Source of the DNA: Macrostomum hystrix | Lineage: Eukaryota > Platyhelminthes > Macrostomidae | Assembly (NCBI GenBank): GCA_950097015.1 | Contig: CATNEN010000033.1 | Coordinates: 1-64,000 of the forward strand | DNA length: 64,000 nt | Direction: 5' to 3' | Shown here: positions 45,631-56,109 of the stretch, in pieces | Layout of the letters: each line of letters starts with the position of its first letter | Position numbering within the stretch: the first letter of the stretch is position 1 | Made by a program: the position numbers and the translations under genes | The notes under the pieces: generated by a model | The model's input: only the letters and a program-made list of their open reading frames with translations | Database searches by the model: none | Told to the model about the DNA's origin: nothing

Positions 45631-48600
45631 ATGGCCAGTCAGATGCTGCTGCTGCTGCTGCTGCTGCTGCTGTCTATGGTCCAACTGCCTGGTCGCAGTT
45701 ACGCCTGCTATGATTCAGTTCGTCTCTACCCGGTTGCCAACGAACAGGCGTGGATCCGGGTTCGACTGCAGCTGCCGCCTGCCTGCAGCCTGGCCAACGT
45801 GGGCACCTCGATGGCTCCCGTGCTGAGCATCCAGCAGGTGAATTCTTCACAAGCTGTGCACCGATCGGTTGTGCAGACACTGAGGCAACTGCCGGGCAGC
45901 GATCGACTGGACCTACTGCACACTTTCAGAGGCCTGCGACCCGGTAGAGCCTACTTTGTGTGCTTGAGTAAGCACCAGCTGGTGTTAAAGTCCAACATGA
46001 CGGTCTACACCAAGCAGCAGGAGTGTTCGCCAGCGAGTACACAGGAGGCGCCCGGACCCACAAGGTGGGACAGCATCCTCGGTGTCTGCCTGTCCATGCT
46101 GTACATCTTGACCTTGGTGAGAACTGGTCCTTGTACACCCGATCTTTCCATCCACTGGAGATTAGAGAGCGTGACACACACACCCTCAATTACTCCATTT
46201 ATACCAGTACAAACTTTTGGAGTCGAGTAGGGAATCGAACCCCCGACCTTCTTAAGTTGTGAGACCGGCGTTCAAGCCCCTAGACTACATTATAATGCGC
46301 GAATAACAGATTCAACACTTCAAAAGAGCTAGTATACATTAGAAAAAAAAATTCAAATTTGATTTTGTACTTTATAATATAATCTCATCGAGAAATCGAA
46401 AATATACAAGCCATATTCACACCATGCTACAGGGCCAAGCCCCCCTGAAACTCAATCCGCATCGATGAGTTTGCTCAATCCAAAATGAAAGCGATCAAAT
46501 TTCTTCTATCGTAAAAATGCATTTTTCCATTATCACAGTCATCTTTTATGCTAGCAATAGCTTATTCAAACTTTTTTGCGCTCTGCATGAAAATAATTTA
46601 CTACACACCCTGAGCAGCTCAGCACTGGAATCCCACACCCTGAGCAGCTCTAGTCTGGAATCCCACACTCTGACCACCTCAGCACTGGAATCCCACACTC
46701 TGACCACCTCAGCACTGGAATCCCACACCCTGACCACCTCAGCACTGGAATCCCACACCCTGACCACCTTAGCACTGGAATCCCACACCCTGACCACCTC
46801 AGCACTGGAATCCCACACCCTGACCACCTCAGCACTGGAATCCCACACTCTGACCACCTCAGCACTGGAATCCCACACTGTGACCACCTCAGCACTGGAA
46901 TCCCACACTCTGACCACCTCAGCACTGGAATCCCACACCCTGACCACCTCAGCACTGGAATCCCACACCCTGACCACCTCAGCACTGGAATCCCACACTC
47001 TGACCACCTCAGCACTGGAATCCCACACTCTGAGCAGCTCTAGTCTGGAATCCCACACTCTGACCACCTCAGCACTGGAATCCCACACCCTGACCACCTC
47101 AGCACTGGAATCCCACACCCTGACCACCTCAGCACTGGAATCCCACACCCTGACCACCTCAGCACTGGAATCCCACACTCTGACCTCATCGGCACTGGAA
47201 TCCCACACTCTGACCACCTCAGCACTGGAATCCCACACCCTGACCACCTCAGCACTGGAATCCCACACCCTGACCACCTCAGCAGTGGAATCCCACACTC
47301 TGACCACCTCAGCACTGGAATCCCACACCCTGACCACCTCAGCACTGGAATCCCACACCCTGACCACCTCGGCACTGGAATCCCACACTCTGACCACCTC
47401 AGCACTGGAATCCAACACTCTGACCACCTCAGCACTGGAATCCCACACCCTGACCACAACAGCACTGCAATCCCACACGCTGACCACCTCAGCACTGGAA
47501 TCCCACACGCTGACCACCTCAGCACTGGAATCCCACACCCTGACCACCTCAGCACTGGAATCCCACACCCTGACCACCTCAGCACTGGAATCCCACACCC
47601 TGACCACCTCAGCACTGGAATCCCACACCCTGACCACCTCAGCACTGGAATCCCACACCCTGACCACATCGGCACTGGAATCCCACACTCTGACCACCTC
47701 AGCACTGGAATCCCACACTCTGACCACCTCAGCAGTGGAATCCCACACCCTGACCACCTCAGCACTGGAATCCCACACCCTGACCACCTCAGCACTGGAA
47801 TCCCACACCCTGACCACCTCAGCACTGGAATCCCACACCCTGACCACCTCGGCACTGGAATCCCACACTCTGACCACCTCAGCACTGGAATCCAACACTC
47901 TGACCACCTCAGCACTGGAATCCCACACCCTGACCACAACAGCACTGCAATCCCACACGCTGACCACCTCAGCACTGGAATCCCACACCCTGACCACCTC
48001 AGCACTGGAATCCCACACTCTGACCTCATCGGCACTGGAATCCCACACTCTGACCACCTCAGCACTGGAATCCCACACCCTGACCACCTCAGCACTGGAA
48101 TCCCACACCCTGACCACATCGGCACTGGAATCCCACACTCTGACCACCTCAGCACTGGAATCCCACACTCTGACCACCTCAGCAGTGGAATCCCACACCC
48201 TGACCACCTCAGCACTGGAATCCCACACCCTGACCACCTCAGCACTGGAATCCCACACCCTGACCACCTCAGCACTGGAATCCCACACCCTGACCACCTC
48301 GGCACTGGAATCCCACACTCTGACCACCTCAGCACTGGAATCCAACACTCTGACCACCTCAGCACTGGAATCCCACACCCTGACCACAACAGCACTGCAA
48401 TCCCACACGCTGACCACCTCAGCACTGGAATCCCACACCCTGACCACCTCAGCACTGGAATCCCACACTCTGACCACCTCAGCACTGGAATCCCACACCC
48501 TGACCACCTCAGCACTGGAATCCCACACCCTGACCACCTCAGCACTGGAATCCCACACCCTGACCACCTCAGCACTGGAATCCCACACCCTGACCACCTC

Positions 48601-49069
48601 GGCACTGGAATCCCACACTCTGACCACCTCAGCACTGGAATCCCACACTCTGAACACCTCAGCACTGGAATCCCACACCCTGAGCAGCACTACTCTGGAA
48701 TCCCACACCCTGACCACCTCAGCACTGGAATCCCACACCCTGACCACCTCGGCACTGGAATCCCACACTCTGACCACCTCAGCACTGGAATCCCACACTC
48801 TGAACACCTCAGCACTGGAATCCCACACCCTGAGCAGCACTACTCTGGAATCCCACATCCTCACGCCACCACAGCCTACCGCTCTTCCCTAATCCCACCG
48901 CCAGCTGCTTCTGGCTGTCATTTGTTGGCGCTTTCGCACCTGCCTGGGCCAGTGGAGCGGCGAGGTGGCCTGCGACCCGGAGACTGGCTCGGCCGCCAAA
49001 AAGGCGGAGGCAGCGGCTGCCGCAGAACCGGTGGTGGCCACGAGAGTGATGCGATCCACGCTGATCTGA
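45631..49069 (+). CDS. Single-pass type I membrane protein, two coding exons, FN3-like ectodomain
   Basis: Exons 45631-46116 and 48905-49069 join in phase 0 to give 216 residues. A signal peptide of about 24 residues, with a CTG-repeat-encoded Leu run, ends at GRSYA/CYDS. The ectodomain (about 25-140) has four Cys, two N-glycosylation sites (NSS, NMT) and the pattern LLHTFRGLRPGRAYFVCLS, reminiscent of the end of a fibronectin type III domain. One transmembrane helix spans the exon junction (ILGVCLSMLYILTL from exon 1, LLLAVICWRF from exon 2). The short basic and Ala-rich tail ends MRSTLI. The in-phase continuation of the helix across the junction is the main evidence for the intron. The donor is GTGAGA at 46117, the acceptor cccaccgccag ends at 48904. 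The start is the ATG 13 nt after an AG acceptor, with a good context (aaaATGg). I do not recognise the protein; a receptor or adhesion-type role would be a guess. Confidence 0.75.
46120..46290 (-). mobile_element. SINE family A, partial copy 3
   Basis: On the minus strand a tRNA-like head has gtagtctaggggctt and B box gggttcgattccc followed by tactcgactcc, matching the 60.4-kb SINE-A head. A degenerate SINE-A body (attgagggtgtgtgtg, ccagtggatgg, gtgtacaa) reaches almost to the 5' splice site of the membrane-protein intron. Confidence 0.7.
46602..48868. repeat. Intronic 30-bp minisatellite with higher-order structure
   Basis: About seventy-six copies of agcactggaatcccacaccc plus tgaccacctc fill the intron of the membrane-protein gene. 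A marker trio (tccaacactc, acaacagc, ctgcaatccc) recurs at 47411, 47891 and 48341, that is at spacings of 16 and 15 units. The unit length is a multiple of three, so long frames exist on both strands (791 codons on plus, 772 and 541 on minus). Their conservation is explained by the repeat, and the splice-supported exons on either side argue that none is translated. Confidence 0.95.
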
Positions 49070-49098
49070 TGTGCCTTCCGAAAGCAGCTGTTTTATAA

Positions 49099-49590
49099 TT
49101 GCGATTTTTTAAATGTTGTTATTGCTCTCTCATTCCTGTCTCATCTCTCATTCCTGTCTCATCTCTCATTTCTGTCTCATCTCTCATTCCTGTCTCATCT
49201 CTCATTCCTGTCTCATCTCTCATTCCTGTCTCATCTCTCATTCCTGTCTCATCTCTCATTCCTGTCTCATCTCTCATTCCTGTCTCATCTCTCATTCCTG
49301 TCTCATCTCTCATTCCTGTCTCATCTCTCATTCCCGTCTCATCTCTAATCTCATCTCTCATTCCTTTTGTCATGTACTATCTCATTTTTAATTTCTATCT
49401 CATCTCTAATCTCATCTCTCTTGTATGTCTCATCTCTAATCTCATCTCTCTTGTATGTCTCATCTCTAATCTCATCTCTCGTATGTCTCATGTCTAATCT
49501 CATCTCTCTTGTATGTCTCATCTCTAATCTCATCTCTCGTATGTCTCATGTCTAATCTCATCTCTCTTGTATGTCTCATCTCTAATATCA
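49099..49590. repeat. Two adjacent CT-rich minisatellites (18-bp and about 27-bp units)
   Basis: First about twelve copies of tctcattcctgtctcatc, then about eight copies of a unit with tctaatctcatctctcttgt plus atgtctca. It lies just after the stop codon of the membrane-protein gene, so it may be in its 3' UTR, and before the 3' end of HDHD5 on the other strand. Confidence 0.9.
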
Positions 49591-49727
49591 GTTTTTCTGG
49601 TTTTGCTCTTGAAATTAAAACTAAGACTTCAAAGTACACATGCATGAAAAGCATATTTCAAAATGTTTAATTTTCATGAAAATTATTTACGCATAAATAT
49701 ATTTCTCTAAGTAAAACAAAAGAAGCA

Positions 49728-49733
49728 TTTAAT
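49728..49733 (-). terminator. Possible poly(A) signal ATTAAA for HDHD5
   Basis: ATTAAA on the minus strand about 95 nt past the HDHD5 stop. This is the common variant hexamer; no AATAAA is nearer. Confidence 0.4.
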
Positions 49734-49825
49734 CAATAGGATATTGAATTCGACAGCGATAAACACTGCTTCAACACGTTCGGTAAAAGTTTTGCTCCAT
49801 GGAGATGGCAGCGAGCAGTTCGACA

Positions 49826-52800
49826 TTATTTGAACTTCTCCTGAGAGAAGATGAACTTGACCGCCTCCAGACAGTTGTCAAAGTAATAGTGCGGCTTCGT
49901 CAGCTCGTCGTCGCGCTCGATGTCCCGATGACCGTGGTACACATGCGGCCCGCACATAGACGTGACGTTCGGGTTGTAGACCCCGGTGCCCACTAGGATC
50001 GCTGGTAAGGTTCGTTGAAGGCAAAAAGAATTTGATAAGTAGCTCAACTTTTTCAAACATTATCATTTCATTTTTGCGTTTTAGCATACGACTAGCAAGT
50101 TTTGCCCCCCCCCCATCGGGGAGCAGAAATATTTTTATTTCGTCCAGTATATACTTTTTAGCAATGATTCCCCAGTTGGGAGAGGCTCATGACAACACTA
50201 CCAAGGCTCATGATGTCACTACCAAGGCTCATGATGACACTACCAAGGCTCATGACAACACTACCAAGGCTCATGATATCACTACCAAGGCTCATGACAA
50301 CACTACCAAGGCTCATGACAACACTACCAAGGCTCATGACAACACTACCAAGGCTCATGATATCACTACCAAGGCTCATGACAACACTACCAAGGCTCAT
50401 GATATCACTACCAAGGCTCATGATGACACTACCAAGGCTCATGATATCACTACCAAGGCTCATGATGACACTACCAAGGCTCATGATGTCACTACCAAGG
50501 CTCATGATGACACTACCAAGGCTCATGATGTCACTACCAAGGCTCATGATGACACTACCAAGGCTCATGATGACACTATTGGCCATCTAGGTAATAATCT
50601 GAACAGGCGCAAATTTTCCGTCGGTAGACAAATGCTTTCCATAAAGCTCCTTTGGAAATGTAAAAACTAGATATCAAAAGAATTCTGTCCAATTCGAAGT
50701 ACTTAAAGAAAATAGAATGAGAAGATAGCATTGGTTTTCAATAGACTAGCAAACAAAAATTACTCACAGATAAAGAGCTTAGCCGAGTGCTCGATGAATT
50801 CCGCATCATCAGGGATCATGCGCGACTTTGAGATGTCAATCTGACGCCTGATGGCTCGAATCTGCTCAGTGGTTGGCGGACTGGAAAGCGACCCCGAGAG
50901 TCGGCGGTAGCGGCCCAGGTACTTGTTGTACAAGTTGGCGCCCTTTATGTCAACCTCGGGATTGTCTCTACAAAAATGAGGGCATATAATATTGCAGTTG
51001 TTATCGATGTTAATACAGCGATCTGAATGCAGCCAAGGTCACACCTGACTATTGAGACATTCTATTGAGGATAAATATAGATAGCGATCTAAAATTCTTT
51101 TCAATACGTCAAACCGAGGCTCATGATAACACTAACAAGGCACATTGTGGAAGCTCAAGATGTCATAGTCAAGAGAAAATTTTCAACGCTCAAGAGAACA
51201 CTGTCAACGCTCAAGAGGACACTGTCAACGCTCAAGAGAACACTGTCAACGCTCAAGAGGACACTGTCAACGCTCAAGAGAACACTGTCAACGCTCAAGA
51301 GAACACTGTCAACGCTCAAGAGAGCCACTGTCAACGCTCAAGAGAGCCACTGTCAACGCTCAAGAGAACACTGTCAACGCTCAAGAGAACACTGTCAACG
51401 CTCAAGAGGACACTGTCAACGCTCAAGAGGACACTGTCAGCGCTCAAGAGAGCCACTGTCAGCGCTCAAGAGAGCCACTGCAAACGCTCAAGAGGACACT
51501 GTCAGCGCTCAAGAGAGTCATTGTCAACGCTTAAGAGGACACAGTCAGCGCTCAATAGGGCACGACAAGCATCCAAGCCTTCTCTCCGCAGCTGCGCCCC
51601 AAATAAATGTGGCCTCGCCGCGGAATCGAACTTTTGGACCTTGGCGCAAGAGGCAACGCGTTAACCGCTCTGCCACCGACCCCCCTCTCAAGAGCGCACT
51701 GTCGACGCTAAAGTGCCTTTGTCTATGAAGAAACACTTATTCTCGGGCCCTAACGACACGACTTAGGCTTGACATTATTTTGCTACTCTTAGAGACGCAT
51801 CCGGAGCTCACCCCACAAAGTAGATCCTTTTGATCTGCCCTGCCTGTGGGATCTGCTTGGCCAGCTTGGCGATCATGTGCTCTGAGAACCTATAAGTGAT
51901 CTCTGACGGCTTGCCAATCAGGTGAGTGTATTGCAGCGCGTTGCCTGTGATCTTCTCGTAGAGAGCCTCGAGGCACAATAGGAAGGAGCCATGGCCGAAC
52001 CTGTGTTTTATGATAAGGTGCCATTTTGCTTTCAAATGAAAGTCAGATGGCTTCGAACCCCGTTTCCTCTCACCTGGGCATACAAGCCTCGGCTTTAAAC
52101 ACTAGGTCCATGTTGCAGGCCAGGATTGGTAGGTGAGTGTCTGGGTATCGTTCTGGCGCTTTGTCCGGCTTGCCATCGGTGACCAATAGGTCGATGATGA
52201 CCTGCAGATAGGACTCCCATCGTTTCGGCTCACCGATAGATATGATGCCTGGCGTTGGGTATTGGTGGTTTGGGCCATTTACAGGCACACTGGGCGATCA
52301 GCCAATTAGGACTAATACTGACCAGTACGACCAATTCTGACCAGTAGGACCAATTCTGACCAATAGAAACAATTCTGACCAATAGGACCAATTCTGACCA
52401 ATAGGACCAATTCTGACCAATAGGACCAATTCTGACCAATAGAAACAATTCTGACCAATAGGGCTAATTCTGACGGAATAGGACCAATTCTGACTAATAC
52501 GAACAACGACCAATTCTGACCAATAGAACCATTTCTGACCAGTACCACCAATTTTGACCATTCTGACTAGATTCAAGTTCGTAGCAATGATCGGTGAATG
52601 TAAATTGCACCACCTGAAAATTTGCGCCAATGCTTACATTCGACTTTAGGAAAGTCGAGGTTCTCTTTGTATCCGTTTGCCTGTAAGGTTGGAATTGCAA
52701 TTAGCGGAGTTAGTTTTTATAAAAATGATTCGTCAGTTGTCATATTCGAACAGGTTTCAATATCTTAATTTATGATTCCTACCACCGTCTTTCTGTTATC

Positions 52801-54345
52801 GTGGTCGACCATGTCCAGCAGTGGATAGGCCCTAGTCACATCCTCGAGGGTGCAAACGTTTGTGAAGCCGAGACTGCAGGTCAGGATAAGATAGGACTGT
52901 AAGAATTCTTGCTTTAAAATGCTCAAATTTCTACTTGTAGTAGGCTGAGAAGTGGAACTGACCTTTCGGCGATCTCCAGAATGGGACCCTGGCCCACAAA
53001 TAGAACTCGCTTGTGATGCCACTTGGTGAATACAGACAGCGGCGACTGCGAGTGAATGAATTGGTCCTGCATGATCTGCAGTGGGAATGCATTTGGGATT
53101 CCGTTTAGGAACATGCGGCTGACTGCGCTCTTCATGTCCAGGAGTACTCGTGGACCTTTGAATACTTTGCTAAGTATATATACAACTCATACCAACGCGA
53201 TTGTAGCGATCATTCGACAAAAGGTAAAATCTAAAAGTGATTTATGATTTACTTTAACGCATGGATCAGATGTAATTTAGTTAATTTTTTAGCTTTTCAT
53301 ATCATAAATAAAGTTTCCAATGTACTTTTATTATTGAATGTCAAGGAATAATCGAAGTAGGAGGACTTTGCACACTCAAATACTAAACGCTGCGACTGAC
53401 TTACAGGGGCTACAGTTAAGAAATTTGCTAACAGTATAGAGAGACTTATGGGGTATTTCAAATTTCCACATTTTTCTGAATCTGCAAAAACATTCAACCA
53501 TTCGCCATGAGAATGCAGAACACGGGCTAAACTTTTCCGCTCCATCCGATGAACCAACGCCCTGAATCACAAAGCACCGGCGTCGTCGAGACATTCAATG
53601 TTCATCTTCGGGTGTCTGGTGGCAAAAACCATCAATCTAGGCATAATTTTTCTGCTCACAAAACATAATGTAACCATGTCGGCAATTATTGGTGATAATA
53701 TAGTTTTGATTATATTCTTAATCATTACATTTTTACCCAATGTAAAGTTTTATGCAGAGCAATGTCAGTTGTTCTTGTCACCAGGGTCTTCGACAAGAAT
53801 CGCTGAATATATCGACGATGCTGACGTCGGACAGCTTTGAAAGTTAGTTCATCGTAAAGGGCGAAACATCCTGATCCATATGGTGGACTTTCACGAAAAT
53901 CGGTAGCCGGGAGCTATCGTGAAGTTGGCAGGGGAAATTGCTACTGGTACAAATCTCTAGAGCCAGTTAATTTCTATGTACCTGAGCGCTGAACCATTCG
54001 GACATCATCTTCGCCTTGCTGTCGCCCTTGGCGCAACCGTTGGTGACGAAGGCGAACGGCACCCGCGGCTTGCCGGTCTCCGGGCAGACCAGTTTCTGGA
54101 TGGCGTCCCGAGCCTCCGGCAGCGGATTCAAGCCGAGGGCGATGACTCCGTCGATGTCGAATAGAACTCCGAACTCGATCTGAGGGGGCGGATGTTCGAT
54201 TGTCCGCTAAATTCTTTCGGAGATCAGTAATCGAATCCTGCGATCTTACCTTGCTCTCTTCGACTTCTGCGTCCTCAAACGCGTCCTCGGCCTCAGACGC
54301 GTCATAGTCGAAGTCATCCTTGTCGACTGGTTCGTTGCTACCCAT
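49826..54345 (-). CDS. HDHD5: HDHD5 (CECR5-like) haloacid dehalogenase-family hydrolase, nine exons
   Basis: Exons in transcript order: 54345-54250, 54179-53982, 53075-52963, 52873-52783, 52680-52638, 52248-52074, 52000-51812, 50967-50768, 50001-49826. All junctions are GT-AG with matching phases and give 426 residues, near the usual HDHD5 size. HAD motif I is FDIDGV (Asp40 and Asp42), motif II FVTNG (76-80), motif III Lys269 in LIGKPSEITY and motif IV VGDNPEVD (Asp303, Asp308). Family landmarks include VLFVGQGPILEIAER, AYPLLDMVD, IGEPKRWESYLQVIIDLL, ACNMDLVF, RFGHGSFLLCLEALYEKITG and ILVGTGVYNP. HDHD5 is a putative phosphatase of uncertain substrate, mitochondrial in mammals. Here the first 32 residues are strongly acidic with no Arg-rich presequence, so a mitochondrial location is doubtful unless an upstream exon exists. 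The fourth exon's 3' end could shift by one codon (donor at 52785 instead of 52782). Minisatellites occupy introns 5, 7 and 8. Confidence 0.95.
50175..50582. repeat. Minisatellite, 21-bp unit, in HDHD5 intron 8
   Basis: About nineteen copies of ctcatgacaacactaccaag plus g, with a variable trinucleotide (acaaca, atgaca, atatca or atgtca). Open on both strands because the unit is a multiple of three. Confidence 0.95.
51120..51562. repeat. Minisatellite, 21-bp unit, in HDHD5 intron 7
   Basis: About nineteen copies of gtcaacgctcaagagaacac plus t, with gagagcca and gtcagc variants. Unrelated in sequence to the intron 8 array but with the same unit length. Confidence 0.93.
51575..51690 (-). mobile_element. 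SINE family B, truncated copy in HDHD5 intron 7
   Basis: On the minus strand the head has ggtcggtggcagagcggtta, a B box aagttcgattccgcgg and the start of the body, tttggggcgcagctgcgg, then stops. It joins the 21-bp array. Confidence 0.85.
52285..52562. repeat. Minisatellite, 18-bp unit with CCAAT, in HDHD5 intron 5
   Basis: About fourteen copies of aattctgaccaataggacc with variants. Each copy contains GACCAAT or ACCAATTC, so CCAAT occurs roughly once per unit. Confidence 0.9.
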
Positions 54346-56109
54346 TTTTGTTCGAAGAAAATAGTATTGCACGAGTAATTATTAAGTTGTGGCTTTGATG
54401 CAGAAATTCCTAACAAAAATCTCTATTTTTTGTCCTTTTATACACGCAAACCACGGTTGACTCTAACTGAAAACTTCTACCGCGTTCTTTGATGTCAGAA
54501 GTCAAGCCGTCCAGGTGTTATCAGGCCTGATTTTGCTCACTTCGCTGCTCCCATTCCACACTCTGTGGTATCTTATCTAGCCCATGGAAACAATATTTCT
54601 ACTTTTCCTACAGCCGAGAGCTAATGACCTTCCAAAACGATCGAGGCCAAGCTCAGTGAGTAGACCACAAGCATTTTCTGCTTTCTTTACTAAGAAAAAA
54701 GCACAGATTCGCAGAAACACCACTGAGACTAGAAGAGCTGTAACACCCCCCGACCGCCCAGAACCTGTGCAAACTGCTTCTCACTTATTTGGCTGGGTGC
54801 ACCAGATCTCGCTCCAGATTAGTGCGGTGGTCAGAATGCACTTTTGTGTGACTTAAAAAACTATTGCACTATTATATTGTACGAGCGTAAGTGATATAAC
54901 AATAGCTTGAAAATATGAGTTACCAGCATGCTTTAAGTTAAAACAAATATTACTTCCTTTCTTAAGTTGACAGACGTACTTTAGTGGAGTGGGTTAAACG
55001 ATAATTTTAGTAAAATGTCACTTAATTGCAAATGTTAAACAGTACTTCTTGACTTTTAATTGCATGCAAAATACGCAGGATACTCAAGAAGCAATTAAAA
55101 AATAATCGTATGTGCTCCCCATTGGACTATGACTCGAACTCCAGACCTCCTGTGAAAGTTCTAAAGCTATTACCTGTAGAGTCTAGGCTACCAGCTCTCT
55201 TGAAGCCCGTATAAAAAGCAGTATTTCGCACAGTTATCAACGCAAACTGCCCCTGCCTAAAATAGAAAAAGCAAATTTAAGCATTTTTCGTAATACTCGT
55301 AAATTAACGCTGACACAAAAAATTGCTGTCACACTGACTGACATTCCGAGCCTACTCGGAAATCACAAATTTCTAGTTGAATTCTGAGGGACGCTTTGGT
55401 CTCACTCATGCTATTTGATAAGCACGCGGTTAAGAGTAAAAGTGCAGCGAAGTGTGCACCCCATAGCTCTGCGCTAAATAGCGAGTGGCACGGGCGCGTA
55501 CGAAGGCCACTAGTTTAAATACAGTGGCTAGATGAGCTCGGTAGCCTAGAGCAGTCCGCTAAGACTTGCTCTTTCCCATTTCCTGCCCAGTGACAAAATT
55601 TAAATAAAAAATTTAGCTTTTTCATACTGTTTGCTGCATAGAGTTTTCCATCTGTCGGGATTAGCCCATAGAGTCTCTCCTATTGGTTGAAGAATTTCTT
55701 TCTATCTCTCATCTCTCTGCCCCTCTGCCTCAGCTTCATTGCGATTGGTCCGGCTGTAATGTTATTCATTTAGATTAAATAACAAACTGTAATAGTTGCT
55801 ATGCTCTCAAGATAAAAAACTTTATAATAAATTATATGAAAGTCAATGCTGACAACAAAATAAATATTAATTAGACTGGTATTATAAGCAAAAAGCAAAA
55901 ATAATAATCTTAAATATCTGCACTGTTAACGTCCGACTGACTTCTAAAGGACAAATGCACTTTTACGCTGCGTGCTGCATAGCTTTAGTGAGCGCTGCTC
56001 GCTGGAGCCCGACGAGTATAGAGTATTGCTTTAATAAGGTCAAAATTAAATATTAGAATGTTTAATTTAATTTAGACATGAAGTCTGTCCATGCTTTCTG
56101 TTTGGTTCA
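54346..56109. other. Intergenic region between HDHD5 start and FAM78 end
   Basis: Promoter side of HDHD5. A frame at 54584-54856 (+) has an ATG but contains no domain. At about 55130-55215 (minus) a tRNA-like relic has an A-box-like tggtagcctaga and B-box-like gagttcgagtcat. Nothing else is recognised. Confidence 0.55.

Noticed and set aside
46517-48892. A 791-codon frame on plus (and 772- and 541-codon frames on minus) suggesting a giant repeat protein
   Set aside because: All are read-through of one 30-bp unit. The flanking exons join in phase across it through a transmembrane helix, so the array is intronic.
52298-52630. Minus frames with a repeating IGQNWSYWSELV-like pattern
   Set aside because: They come from the CCAAT-containing minisatellite in HDHD5 intron 5.
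53974-54372. An unspliced 132-codon minus frame starting upstream of HDHD5
   Set aside because: It reads through intron 1 in the wrong frame for the HAD motif. Splicing at 54250/54179 restores FDIDGV and FVTNG.
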